Of a stretch of DNA of 64,000 nucleotides, positions 1-9,172 are shown one piece after another. The number at the start of each line of letters is the position of its first letter. Position 1 is the first letter of the stretch. The notes under the pieces were generated by a model. The model had not been told where the DNA came from. It saw nothing but the letters and a program-made list of their open reading frames with translations, and made no database searches. The stretch is taken from assembly GCA_963720475.1 (NCBI GenBank), contig OY970394.1, positions 62,001 through 126,000 of the forward strand. Direction: 5' to 3'. The position numbers were made by a program, and so were the translations under genes. Source of the DNA: G963720475 sp963720475 (GTDB taxonomy: Bacteria; Actinomycetota; Thermoleophilia; Solirubrobacterales; Thermoleophilaceae).

Positions 1-988
1 TCGTCGCCTCGGCCTCGACGAGCTTGTGGCCCTCGCCCTCCTCCGCGAGCCCGAGCGCCTCGTAGGTGATCAGCTCGTTGGCGGAGAAGCAGTCGTGCAG
101 CTCGACGACGTCGACCTCGTCGGCCGAAACGCCCGCCTCCTCGTAGGCCTTGTTGGCGGCTTCCTTCGACATGTCGGAGCCGACGATCGTGATGCAGTCG
201 GCGTTCTCGTCGAAAGTCGAGGAGAGGTCCGTGACCATCGCCTGGCCGACGATCTCGATCGCCTGGTCGCCGAGATCGTTCTCGTCGACGAACGCCTCGG
301 AGGCGACGATCGCGCACGCCGAGCCGTCCGAGGTCGGCGAGCACTGCAGCTTCGTCAGCGGGTCGTGGATCATCTTCGCGGCCTTGATGTCCTCGATCGA
401 GTACTCGTCCTGGAACTGGGCGTACGGGTTGTTGACCGAGTGCTTGTGGTTCTTCCAGCCGATCCAGGCGTAGTGGTCCGGCTCGGAGCCGTACTTGTCC
501 ATGTGGTCGCGGCCGGCGTTGCCGAACATCTGCGGCGCGCCGGGCGACGCCTCGGGGTCGCGGATCTCGAACATCCGCGCGGCGTGTTTGTCGATCGCGT
601 TCGTGCGGTCGGTGTACTTCACGCCGAGGGAGCCCTTCTCCATCTTCTCGAAGCCGACGGCGAGCGCGCAATCCACGATGCCGCCCTTGACCGCCTGGCG
701 CGCGAGGAAAAGCGCGCTCGAGCCGGTCGAGCAGTTGTTGTTGACGTTGACGACGGGGATTCCGGTAAGCCCGAGCTGGTAGAGCGCGCGCTGGCCGTAG
801 GTCGAGTCGCCGTAGCAGTAGCCGGCGTAGGCCTGCTCGACGAGGTCGTAAGCGATCCCGGCGTCCTCGAGCGCCTTCTCCCCGGCCTCCTTGGCCCAGT
901 CGGGGTAGTCGCCCTCCTTCGTGCCCGGCTTGTCGAACTTGGTCATGCCGACGCCGATCACGTACGTCCGGTTTCCGTTGCTGCTCAT
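1..988 (-). CDS. Thiolase / SCP-x-type lipid-transfer acyltransferase (3' end cut by window edge)
   Basis: Reading leftward from ATG at 988 gives 329 codons without a stop, so the C-terminus lies outside the window. The protein opens with a thiolase-like strand (TYVIGVGMTKFD). Its nucleophile motif VNNNCSTGSSAL has the cysteine near residue 86, and a later ELHDCFSANE block (around residue 290) is the HDCF signature of SCP-x thiolases. Members of this family cleave or form 3-ketoacyl-CoA or act on sterol side chains; the substrate cannot be told here. No DUF35/OB-fold partner is visible within the window. An AT-rich stretch (GGATATTTACATTC near 1047) just upstream may hold the promoter. Confidence 0.9.
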   Translation of the reverse strand, partial: MSSNGNRTYVIGVGMTKFDKPGTKEGDYPDWAKEAGEKALEDAGIAYDLVEQAYAGYCYGDSTYGQRALYQLGLTGIPVVNVNNNCSTGSSALFLARQAVKGGIVDCALAVGFEKMEKGSLGVKYTDRTNAIDKHAARMFEIRDPEASPGAPQMFGNAGRDHMDKYGSEPDHYAWIGWKNHKHSVNNPYAQFQDEYSIEDIKAAKMIHDPLTKLQCSPTSDGSACAIVASEAFVDENDLGDQAIEIVGQAMVTDLSSTFDENADCITIVGSDMSKEAANKAYEEAGVSADEVDVVELHDCFSANELITYEALGLAEEGEGHKLVEAEAT

Positions 989-1110
989 GTGCGCGCTCAG
1001 TCTCCTTGAGGTTCGTTGGGCCCTACCCGGCGGCAGGCTAGCAGGGGATATTTACATTCAGACTTGCCGGTATGTTAGTACGCCGCCACGGCGGAGGGGT
1101 TACGGCTAGG

Positions 1111-2554
1111 TCAAGCCCCGCCCGGCAGGCTGACCTCGAAGCGCGCGCCTCCGAGCTCCGCGTCGGTGACGGTCACCGCGCCGCCGTGGAGCGCCGCCTG
1201 CTGGGCGACCATCGCGAGGCCGAGGCCGGATCCGGGCGCTGCGGCGCCCTCGCCGCGGTGGAAGCGTTCGAAGATCTGCTCGCGCTCGCCCACCGGGATG
1301 CCGGGACCGTCGTCATCCACCGTAAGCACCGCGCCTCCGCCGTCTCCGAGCGGGCGCAGCGCCACCTCCACCTTCGATGCGCCGTGGCGGGCCGCGTTCT
1401 CGATCAGGTTGTCGGCCAGCAGGCGGAGGCCGTCGGGCCAGCCGTGGATCGGCTCGCCGGCGCTGCCGTCGAGCTCGATCGCGACCTCGGGGTTGCGCGC
1501 CTTGGCTGCCTCGACCGCGGCGTCCGCCACCTCGTCGAGGTCCACCTCCTCGCGCGGCAACACCTTGCCGGCGTCCCCGCGGGCGAGCGCCTGTAGCGAG
1601 TCGAGCAGGGCGACGACGCGCTCCTGCTCGGCGGCGAGCTCGCCGATGATCGCCTGCCGCTCACTTTCGTCCATGCCCGGGTTGCGGGCAAGGGCGTCGA
1701 AGTTGGCGCGGATCGAGGTGAGCGGAGTGCGCAACTCGTGGCCGACGTCGGCAGCGAAGCGGCGCGTCGCCTCGAGCGCTTCCTCGGTCTCGCCGGACGA
1801 GGCCTCGAGCCGGGCGAGCATCTCGTTGACCGACGCCGCGAGCGCCTGCACCTCGTTCGGCCCGTCGGCCTCGGGCAGGCGGGTGGAGAGGTCGCTCGTC
1901 GTGGAGACGCCGGCAACGGCTTCGCGTAGCCGTCCGAGCGGGCGCAGTGCCGGTCCGGTGAAGAGCGCGACGAGCAGCGCCGCCAGCACCAGGCCGATCG
2001 CGCAGATGATCGCGACGCGCAGAGCGAGGTCGTCGACGCGGTCCTGCTGGCGGGTGAGGTCGACAGCGAGCTGGATGCGGCGGCTCGGCCGCAACCGCGG
2101 CCGAATCGTCAGCGTGCGCCACTCGCGCCCGTCTGCCTCGACGGTGTCGAAGCCGAGCGCCTCTCGGCAACGGGAAACCGCCCTCGGGCACGTCGCCGGC
2201 CGAAGCCGAGACCACTCCGCCCGGATCGATCACACGCACGAACGAGCCCGTACCCCGCGAGAGCTCCGGGGGAGGCTCGCCCGGTCCCGGGGGCGGTCCG
2301 GCCCCAGGGCCGCCACCCGGGGCTCCTGGGCGCGGGGCGCCGGGGCGCCGGCCGTCTCGCGGCGGCCCGGGCCGCCGGGGCCGGATCTCGCCGACGGCGC
2401 GCAGCGGCCCGCGTGCCCGCTGGCGAAGGTCGCTGTCGACGCTCGAACGCTCGTTGTCGGCGAACGCGGTGACGATCAGGATGCCGGCGACCGCGAACAC
2501 GACGGCGACGGCCGCGGTCGCCGCGATCACGACACGTGCGCGCAGGCTCCTCAT
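1111..2554 (-). CDS. Sensor histidine kinase (HAMP-HisKA-HATPase) with an apparent single-base frameshift
   Basis: The start ATG (2554) overlaps the stop of the response regulator as ATGA. The N-terminal part (a membrane segment at about residues 8-30 and a proline-rich extracellular sensor region) reads in one frame to about 2164. The rest continues in another frame: a second membrane segment (AIICAIGLVLAALLVALF), HAMP, the HisKA box with phospho-acceptor His (VGHELRTPLTSIRANFD), the N box (LIENAARHG) and ATP-lid motifs DDGPGIP and GSGLGLAMV. Removing one A at about 2164 restores a continuous protein of roughly 480 residues. It is a membrane sensor kinase of the OmpR-partner class. Either the gene is broken or the assembly has a one-base error; the intact downstream domains favour error or very recent mutation. 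Confidence 0.88.
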
Positions 2555-3234
2555 GGCCGCAGGACGAAGCCGACGCCCCGCTTCGTGTGGATCATCCGCG
2601 CCTCCCCCTCCGCCTCGAGCTTGCGGCGCAGGTAGCCGATGAAGACGTCCACGACGTTGCCGTCGACCTCGAAGTCGTAGCCCCACACGCTCTCGAGCAG
2701 CTGCGGCCGGCTGAGCACCATCCCGGGGTGGGCGGCCAGCTCCTCCAGGAGCTCGAACTCGCGGCGCGTCAACTCGATCTCACGCGCGCCGAGGTGAACG
2801 GTCCGGCGCGCCGGGTCCACGACGAGGTCGCCGACGCGCAGCGTCTCGCTGGTCGTCGCGCCGGCTCGCCGCAGCAGCGCGTTCAGCCGCGCGATCAGCT
2901 CCTCGAGCGCGAACGGCTTGACGACGTAGTCGTCGGCTCCCGCCTCGAGCCCGGCGACGCGGTCGGCGACCTCGTCGCGCGCCGAGAGGATGCAGATCGG
3001 GGCGTCGAACCCGCGCTCGCGGAGCCGTGCGGCGACGGTGACGCCCGAGATGTCGGGCATCGTGACGTCGAGGACGACGATCGCGGGGTGCGCCTGCTCA
3101 GCCAGCTCGAGCGCGCGCCGGCCCCCGTCGGCCACCTCGACCGCGAAGCCCTCGAGGCGCAGGGCGCGCTCGAGGGCAACACGGATCGAGGCGTCGTCGT
3201 CGACGACCAGCACGGTGGGCGCGGAGCGCTTCAC
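2551..3234 (-). CDS. OmpR/PhoB-family response regulator
   Basis: This 227-residue protein starts at GTG 3234. An N-terminal receiver domain shows the acidic pocket (VVDDD), the phospho-acceptor Asp in VVLDVTMPD and the conserved Lys in DYVVKPF. A C-terminal winged-helix DNA-binding domain follows (ELTRREFELLEELAAHPG and a recognition helix near VVDVFIGYLRRKLE). The start overlaps the stop of the upstream secreted repeat protein (GTGA) and the stop overlaps the kinase start (ATGA), so the three genes are one translationally coupled operon. Its target genes are unknown. Confidence 0.96.
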   Translation of the reverse strand: MKRSAPTVLVVDDDASIRVALERALRLEGFAVEVADGGRRALELAEQAHPAIVVLDVTMPDISGVTVAARLRERGFDAPICILSARDEVADRVAGLEAGADDYVVKPFALEELIARLNALLRRAGATTSETLRVGDLVVDPARRTVHLGAREIELTRREFELLEELAAHPGMVLSRPQLLESVWGYDFEVDGNVVDVFIGYLRRKLEAEGEARMIHTKRGVGFVLRP

Positions 3235-4206
3235 CGGCGGGCGTCGCGATCGTTACGGGCGCTCACCCGGGCCGCCCGGGGGCGGGCCGCCGAACGGCCG
3301 CCGGGCGGCGGGCCGCCGTCACGGAACGCGCCCGGGCCGGGACCGCCTGGGCCGGGGCCGTGGCCGGGCCCACCCGGACCGCCACGGCCGTGGCCGGGGC
3401 CGCCGAGCGGCAGGCACGAGCTCGAGTCGATCCGCTTGAGGATCTGGTCCGCGTCATCGCGGTCGATCTTCCCATCCTCGACGGCCTTCTCGACCTTCTC
3501 CTTGGCGGTCGCCTTGATCGCCGCGCGGAGCTCGTCGCCGGACTTGCCGACGTCCTTCGCGACCGCGTCGGTGATCGTCGTGCAGCGCTTCTCCATCTCG
3601 GCACGACGCTGCTCACGCTCGGCCTCGGTGGGACGGCCGACCGACTCGTGCGCCGACCTCAGCGCCGCACGCAGCTTCGACGTCGAGACGTCGAGCTTCG
3701 CCGCCAGCGCGGCGAGCGGGCGCTGACCGTCGCGCTTCGCGTTGTGCGCGGCCTTGCCGCGCGGACCGCCCGGCCGCGGCAGCGGCGGGATGCACGAGCG
3801 CTGATCGAGCTTCGCAAGGGCCTTGTCGGCCCGCTCACGCGTGAGCTTGCCCTCCTTGACCGCCTTCTCGATCTGCTCCTTCGCGACCGCCTTCGCGGCG
3901 GCACGCACCTCATCGCCCGACTTGCCGAGCTCCTTCGCGACGGCGTCGGTGATCGCGGTGCAGCGCTTCTCCATCTCGGCCCGCTCCGCGGCGGTCGGCT
4001 CGTTCGCGTCCCGCGGCAGACTTGAAGGCCTTCGCGAGGCTCTCCTTCGAGACGCCCAGCTTCTGCGCGACGGTCGCGAGCGCGGCATCCGGGCCGCGGC
4101 CGTCGCGTCGCTTGCCGCCCTTGCTGTCGGCCGCGATGGCGATCGAGCTCACGATGAGCGCCGCGATCACGGCGACGACTGCGAGGGCCTGTCCGATCCT
4201 TCTCAT
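3231..4206 (-). CDS. Secreted helical repeat protein, first gene of the two-component operon (apparent frameshift)
   Basis: Starts at ATG 4206 behind a good Shine-Dalgarno (AGGAGGTTGTC). An N-terminal membrane/signal segment (IGQALAVVAVIAALIVSSIAIAA) is followed by two copies of a roughly 110-residue unit. Each unit begins with a KLxVSxxxL helix, passes through EMEKRCTxITDAVAK and GKSGDE(L/V)RAA blocks, and ends with SCxP, giving paired cysteines per unit. The tail is rich in Gly, Pro and His. The first ~65 codons and the remainder are in different frames; the break is near 4020 and one base restores continuity. I do not recognise a named family. Coupling to a sensor kinase suggests a role as extracytoplasmic input or output of that system, which is inference. 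Confidence 0.7.
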
Positions 4207-4378
4207 GACAACCTCCTGCTTCGTCGTTCCCCGGCGCTCTTCGCCGGCTATGGGAGGCAGAGTCGCCGTGGATCTTGTGAAGGCCCTGAGAGCAACCTAA
4301 GCATTTGGTGAAAGCTCTCGGCTACCCTCCGCCGCTCTGAAACGCCACCGCATAGCCCTCGTCGCCCTTGCCGCTTCT

Positions 4379-5536
4379 TTGGCCGCCGCGAGCGCGGCAT
4401 CGGCCGCTCCGTCTGAGTCCCGCAGCGGGAACGAGAGCGCGCCCTTCGGAGCGACGACCGCCCAGCTCGAGCAGTCGCCCCCGCGCGTCAAGTTGCGCTT
4501 CTCGGCCCGCCGCGCATTCGACCCCGCGCGCCTGAGCGCGGAAACGGGCCCGTACCTGTGCGCCGAGTTCGACCCGCCGAGGGGAGAACAGGCGCGCACG
4601 GAGCTGTGCGTGATCGGCGCCGGCCGGCCACGGCGCGCGCGCCTACGCGTGTACCAGGTGACGCCCGGTGGACGCAAGCTGTCGGGCGTGGACGTCGAGG
4701 GCGAAATCCGACGGCCCGACACGCGCTCGCTCGTTGCCGCTTTCGACCCCGAGCGCGCGGGCCTCGAGCCGGGCAGGCTGCGCTGGCGTCTGCTGGAGGG
4801 CTCCGGCCCGGCTTGTCCCTCCACCGGTGGCAGCGGCTGCTTTGCCGCCGCCATCAAGGGCGGTTCGGGCGACTTCCACTTGCGCCGCGTGCGGGTCGCC
4901 GGCTGCCGGCGGACGGGTTCGCACTTCAGGAACGCCGGCCCGAGCAACCGCCGCCTCGTAGCTCTCACCTTCGACGACGGTCCGAGCCCCTACACCGCAC
5001 AGGTGCTCGACATTCTCCGTCGGGAGCAGGCGCAGGCGACCTTCTTCCAACTCGGCAACCAGATTCCCGGCCGCGAGGAGGTGATGCGCCGGATCCTGCG
5101 CGAAGGCTCGGAGATCGCGAACCACTCCTTCAACCACGCGAACCTCGCCGGCGGGGGCGGGGGAGCGGTCGCGCAGCTCCGAACCACGAACGCTCGCGTG
5201 CGCGCAGCCACCGGGTTCACGCCATGCTCGTTCCGCGCGCCCTACGGCGCGGTCGGCGGCGGCCTGATCGCGGCTGCCGCCTCGCAGGGGATGACCACCG
5301 TCCAGTGGGACGTCGATCCACAGGACTGGCAAACCCCCGGCGCGGGCGCGATCGCCGGGCGCGTGATCGGGGGCGTCCGTCCGGGCTCGATCGTCGTCAT
5401 GCACGACGGCGGCGGCAACCGCGGGCAGACGGTCGCCGCGCTTCCGCGCATCATCAACGCCCTGCAGGCGCGCGGTTACCGCATAGTCACCGTCTCGAGG
5501 ATGCTGGGCTACGAGCCGCGCTATGCCCTGGAGTAG
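4379..5536 (+). CDS. Secreted polysaccharide deacetylase (NodB / CE4)
   Basis: The C-terminal ~190 residues carry all five NodB motifs: TFDDGPSPYT (metal Asp), ANHSFNH (metal His pair), FRAPYG, DVDPQDWQ and IVVMHDGGG. Such enzymes N- or O-deacetylate cell-wall or capsule glycans using a divalent metal. The preceding ~190 residues form an extra domain with paired cysteines. The TTG at 4379 would cut a signal peptide in half; the open frame continues to a CTG at 4337, and starting there gives a classic signal (KRHRIALVALAASLAAASA...). No ATG, GTG or TTG in frame serves that longer form, so either a rare CTG start is used or the start region holds an error. The stop overlaps the next gene by 14 bases. 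Confidence 0.9.
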   Translation: MAAASAASAAPSESRSGNESAPFGATTAQLEQSPPRVKLRFSARRAFDPARLSAETGPYLCAEFDPPRGEQARTELCVIGAGRPRRARLRVYQVTPGGRKLSGVDVEGEIRRPDTRSLVAAFDPERAGLEPGRLRWRLLEGSGPACPSTGGSGCFAAAIKGGSGDFHLRRVRVAGCRRTGSHFRNAGPSNRRLVALTFDDGPSPYTAQVLDILRREQAQATFFQLGNQIPGREEVMRRILREGSEIANHSFNHANLAGGGGGAVAQLRTTNARVRAATGFTPCSFRAPYGAVGGGLIAAAASQGMTTVQWDVDPQDWQTPGAGAIAGRVIGGVRPGSIVVMHDGGGNRGQTVAALPRIINALQARGYRIVTVSRMLGYEPRYALE

Positions 5537-6611
5537 GGGCGCTCTCACCGCGATCGCAACGACCCTGGCGACGCTGGCGACGACGATGTCCGCCGCGGCC
5601 GGCGCGGCAACACCGACCGACGGCCTGACGCTCCGCCAGCTCGCGGGGCAACGCGTGATCTTCGGCTTCGCGGGCGCCAGCCCGCCGCAGGCGCTGCGCG
5701 AACGCATCCGTCGCGGTGAGATCGCCGGTGTGATCCTGTTCAAGCGCCACATCCGCTCGCGCTCCGCGCTGCGGGCGATGGTCGCCGACCTGCAGGCGAT
5801 CCCGCGGCCCGAGGGCCTGCGCGACCCGCTGCTCGTGATGATCGATCAGGAGGGAGGGGCGGTGAAGCGCCTCGACGGGGCGCCGTCGCACTCGCCAGAG
5901 CAGATCGGGCGGACCGGCAGCGAGGCGGTCGCTCGCAGCGAAGGGCGCGCGACCGCGCTCAATCTCCGCGGCGTGCGCGTGAACGTGAACCTGGCACCGG
6001 TGCTCGATCTCGGCACTGCCGGCTCCTACGTCGAGCGGCTCGACCGGGCGTTCTCGGCCAAGCCCGACGTCGTCTCCAGGCTCGGCACGGCGTTCTCGCG
6101 CGGCCTCGCCGACGGCGACGTCGCCGCGGCCGCCAAGCACTTCCCCGGCAACAGCCGCGCCGGCGAGAACGAGGACATCGTCTCCGCGCGGATCAACACC
6201 CCGCGCGCCGAGCTACGCCGCCGCGATATCGCGCCGTTCGCCGCAGCGATCAAGGCGCAGGTGCCGCTCGTGATGGTCAGCACTGCCCGCTTCACCGCAT
6301 TCGACCAACGGCCGGCGCTCTTTTCACGCAAGCTCACGACGACCGAGTTGCGCGACCGGCTCGATTTCAGCGGCGTCTCGATCACCGACGACCTCGAGGT
6401 CCCTGCGCTGGCCGGCTACGGATCCGCGGCGCGCAAGGCGGAGCTTGCCGCGCGCGCGGGCGCCGACCTGCTGCTGTTCGCGCAGAGCTACGCCCAGGGC
6501 GCGGCCGCCGTGGACGCGGTCGTGGACGGGGTCACGAACGACCGGCTTTCGCGCACCGAGCTCGAGCAGAGCGCCGCGCGCGTGCTCGCCCTGCGCGCCT
6601 CGCTGCGCTGA
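5523..6611 (+). CDS. Secreted glycoside hydrolase family 3 N-terminal protein (NagZ-like)
   Basis: A 362-residue single-domain GH3 protein. A signal peptide covers roughly residues 6-28 (LTAIATTLATLATTMSAAAGA). The barrel shows VMIDQEGG, LAPVLDL, the KHFPG motif typical of NagZ-type N-acetylhexosaminidases, and the nucleophile segment SITDDLEVPA. In NagZ, KHFPG is followed by a conserved His-Gly-Asp loop that holds the general acid His/Asp; here it reads NSRAGENED, so the acid/base differs. It probably cleaves beta-linked N-acetylglucosamine from peptidoglycan outside the membrane. It is translationally overlapped with the upstream deacetylase and lies beside a second one, indicating a cell-wall remodelling cluster. 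Confidence 0.88.
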   Translation: MPWSRGALTAIATTLATLATTMSAAAGAATPTDGLTLRQLAGQRVIFGFAGASPPQALRERIRRGEIAGVILFKRHIRSRSALRAMVADLQAIPRPEGLRDPLLVMIDQEGGAVKRLDGAPSHSPEQIGRTGSEAVARSEGRATALNLRGVRVNVNLAPVLDLGTAGSYVERLDRAFSAKPDVVSRLGTAFSRGLADGDVAAAAKHFPGNSRAGENEDIVSARINTPRAELRRRDIAPFAAAIKAQVPLVMVSTARFTAFDQRPALFSRKLTTTELRDRLDFSGVSITDDLEVPALAGYGSAARKAELAARAGADLLLFAQSYAQGAAAVDAVVDGVTNDRLSRTELEQSAARVLALRASLR

Positions 6612-6614
6612 GCG

Positions 6615-7565
6615 TCAGTCGTTGTTGGGGTCGCCCGGCTTCGTCTGCTGCTCCGGCGGTGGCGCCTTCCGCAGCAACTGCGGAACCGTCACGAGCTTGA
6701 AGCCCCGCTTGCGCAGCCCGTCGATGACCTTCGGCAGCGCCGCCACCGTCTGGGCGCGGTTTCCGCCGCCGTCGTGCATCAGGATGATCGAGCCGGGCTT
6801 CGCGTCTTTGACCGCCCGCTCGACGATCGCGGCGGCGCCGGGCTGAGTGAAGTCCGAGGTGTCGACGCCCCACAGCACCATCAGCAGGTCGAGGTCCTTC
6901 ATGATCTTCAGCGTCGTTCCGTTGAAGGACCCCTGCGGCGGGCGGAAGAGGCGCGGATAGGGCACGCCGAAGCGCCGGGCCTTCTCGATCTCGGTTTCGA
7001 CCTCCTTCAACTGCTCCTTGCGCGCGAGGCCGGCCAGCGCTGGATGGTTCTGGGTGTGGCCGCCGATCGGGAAACCGGATTGGACGAGCGGAGGCAGGTA
7101 GCGCTCGCCGAACTCGTCGATCGCGCGGCCGATGATGAAGAACGTCGCCGGGGCGTCCCTCTCGCGCAGGATCTTGAGCACCTGGGGCGTGTACGGCGAG
7201 GGGCCGTCGTCGAATGTCAGCGCGACCTCGCGTTTCTGGCGGCTGCCGCGGGATATGAACCTGTTTGTGACGAGGACGTTGTCAATCGCCTTGTTGTCCT
7301 CGCGGCGGCCGGAGGCGATAGCGCGCTGCGGATCGCGTGCGTCCGGCGGCGCCGACAGCGCGTGCACCTCGGGCGCGCCGCGGTCGGCAGGGGCCTCGTC
7401 GCCGTCGCCGGCACCCGAGATCAGCCCGATCAGAAAGGCGAGGCCGGCGACCACGCCGAACGCCGCGCGGCGCCGGCGCATGATGAACACGCGCGAGGGC
7501 GACCGCGCGCGCCCGGGCCGCTCAGGCGCGTCGGTGGTGTGGTCGAACGGTCGCTCTTCCGGCAT
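6615..7565 (-). CDS. Membrane-anchored polysaccharide deacetylase (NodB / CE4)
   Basis: 316 residues, convergent with the GH3 gene (3-base gap between stops). A basic N-terminus and one membrane segment (FGVVAGLAFLIGLISGA, residues ~34-50) anchor it. After a disordered linker come the NodB motifs TFDDGPSPYT, GGHTQNHPAL, FRPPQGS, VDTSDFTQPG and IILMHDGGGNR, all intact. It resembles the catalytic domain of the gene at 4379-5536 but lacks that protein's extra N-terminal domain, so the two are paralogues with different placement. Substrate is likely peptidoglycan or a surface glycan. Confidence 0.92.
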   Translation of the reverse strand: MPEERPFDHTTDAPERPGRARSPSRVFIMRRRRAAFGVVAGLAFLIGLISGAGDGDEAPADRGAPEVHALSAPPDARDPQRAIASGRREDNKAIDNVLVTNRFISRGSRQKREVALTFDDGPSPYTPQVLKILRERDAPATFFIIGRAIDEFGERYLPPLVQSGFPIGGHTQNHPALAGLARKEQLKEVETEIEKARRFGVPYPRLFRPPQGSFNGTTLKIMKDLDLLMVLWGVDTSDFTQPGAAAIVERAVKDAKPGSIILMHDGGGNRAQTVAALPKVIDGLRKRGFKLVTVPQLLRKAPPPEQQTKPGDPNND

Positions 7566-7612
7566 CGGCTGCGCGAGTGTGCCACGCGCGACGGGCGGGT
7601 AGGGTAGTCGTC

Positions 7613-9172
7613 GTGGCGGCCCAGGCCCCGAAGAAGAACCTCATCCTCGCGGCGATGATCTTCGCCGTCGCGATGACGTTCATCGACCAGACGATCGTGT
7701 CGATCGCGGTCCCCGAGCTCCAGAAGGAGCTCGACCTCTCTTCGACGGGCGTTCAGTGGGTGATCAACGGCTACCTGCTTTCGCTGTCCGCGTTGTTCGC
7801 CTTCGGCGGCCGCCTCGCCGACGTGCTCGGCCATCGCAAGATGGTGATCATCGGGGTGATCGTCTTCGCCGCCGCGTCCGCCCTCTGCGGCGCGACACCG
7901 ACCGGCGACGGGGCTGAGGCGTGGATGATCGTCTTCCGCGTCGTCCAGGGAGCCGGCGCGGCGATCATGTTCCCGGCCGCGCTCGCAATCGTCGTCGGCT
8001 CCTTCCCGGTCGCAGAGCGCGGCAAGGCGATGGCGATCTTCTTCGCGATCACCGGCGGGCTCACCGCAGTCGGCCCGATCGCCGGCGGCTACCTGGTCGA
8101 GTGGGACTGGCGGGCGATCTTCTGGGTCAACGTCCCCGTGGCGGTGATTGCGCTCGTACTGACGACGATTGCGAAGCCGGCCGAGCAGAAGAACCCCTCA
8201 CCGCTCGACTTCCGCGGGGCCGTGCTCGTCTCGGCCGGCATGGGTCTCGTGGTCCTCGGCCTCCAGCAGTCCAGCGTCTGGGAGTGGGCCGATCCGCGCA
8301 CGCTCGGCTGTATCGCCGGCGGCATGGTCCTGCTGATCGCGTTCGTCGCTTTCGAGCTGCGCGCGTCCAACCCGCTGATCAGGGTCCGGATCTTCGCCAA
8401 CCGGGCGTTTGCGGCCGACAACGCGATCCTGTTCCTGATGAGCATCGGGTTCGTCTCGCTGTTCTTCTTCTCGAGCACGTACGCGCAGATCTCGCTCGGC
8501 AAGGACGCGTCGGGGGCCGGCATCTACCTGCTCACGTTCTTCGCCGGGTTCGCCGTCGCGAGCCAGCTCGGCGGGCGCATCCTCGACGAGCGAGGGCCCA
8601 AGCCGGCCGTCGTTCCGGGCTGCATCCTTACCGCCGTCGGCTTCTATCTCTGGGCCGGGGACCTTCCCGACCTCAACTTCGACCAGCAGTGGGTCTACAT
8701 CGTGATGACCGGGGCCGGCATGGGACTGATCCTCTCGCCCGCCAACACGGACGCGCTCAACCGGGCGGCCAGTACGCGCTACGGCGAGGTGACCGGGATC
8801 ACCCAGACGGTGCGGAACTTCGCCGCGAGCCTGGGGCTGGCGATCCTCGGCTCGATCCTGATCAACCAGAACACCTCGAACATCGAGGAATCGCTCGGCG
8901 AGCAGGGGATCTCCAAGTCGCAGGCCGACAGCATCGCCAATGCGGTCAACCACTCTGGCGGTGGCGACTCCTCGAGCTTTGCCGAGCATGGCGGCGCGGC
9001 GGCGCAGAAGATCTTCAAGGCCATCCAGCTCGACTACGCCGAGTCCGTTCAGACCGTCTACTACGTGCTCGCCGGCGTGATGGCGTTCGCCTTCGTCGTT
9101 GCGCTCGTGATGATGCCCAGCGGCAAGGCCGAAGACGCGCCGGCCCCGTCAGACCCGTCCGACGCGACCTAG
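7613..9172 (+). CDS. MFS drug-type exporter, DHA2 (14-TM) family
   Basis: Hydrophobic protein of about 519 residues with the DHA2 pattern: MTFIDQTIVSIAVPELQ in helix 1, QWVINGYLLSLSALFAFGG in helix 2, and RVVQGAGAAIMFPAALAIV. I chose GTG 7613 (protein beginning VAAQAPKKN) because upstream in-frame codons give an Arg-rich non-conserved extension. It is divergent from the deacetylase gene, 47 bases apart. The substrate cannot be predicted. Its stop overlaps the stop of the convergent methyltransferase by four bases. Confidence 0.93.
   Translation: MAAQAPKKNLILAAMIFAVAMTFIDQTIVSIAVPELQKELDLSSTGVQWVINGYLLSLSALFAFGGRLADVLGHRKMVIIGVIVFAAASALCGATPTGDGAEAWMIVFRVVQGAGAAIMFPAALAIVVGSFPVAERGKAMAIFFAITGGLTAVGPIAGGYLVEWDWRAIFWVNVPVAVIALVLTTIAKPAEQKNPSPLDFRGAVLVSAGMGLVVLGLQQSSVWEWADPRTLGCIAGGMVLLIAFVAFELRASNPLIRVRIFANRAFAADNAILFLMSIGFVSLFFFSSTYAQISLGKDASGAGIYLLTFFAGFAVASQLGGRILDERGPKPAVVPGCILTAVGFYLWAGDLPDLNFDQQWVYIVMTGAGMGLILSPANTDALNRAASTRYGEVTGITQTVRNFAASLGLAILGSILINQNTSNIEESLGEQGISKSQADSIANAVNHSGGGDSSSFAEHGGAAAQKIFKAIQLDYAESVQTVYYVLAGVMAFAFVVALVMMPSGKAEDAPAPSDPSDAT

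Noticed and set aside
26..1009. Plus-strand coding region at the left edge
   Set aside because: It is the complement of the thiolase gene; its product is Val/Leu/Arg-rich with no motifs, while the minus frame shows all thiolase signatures.
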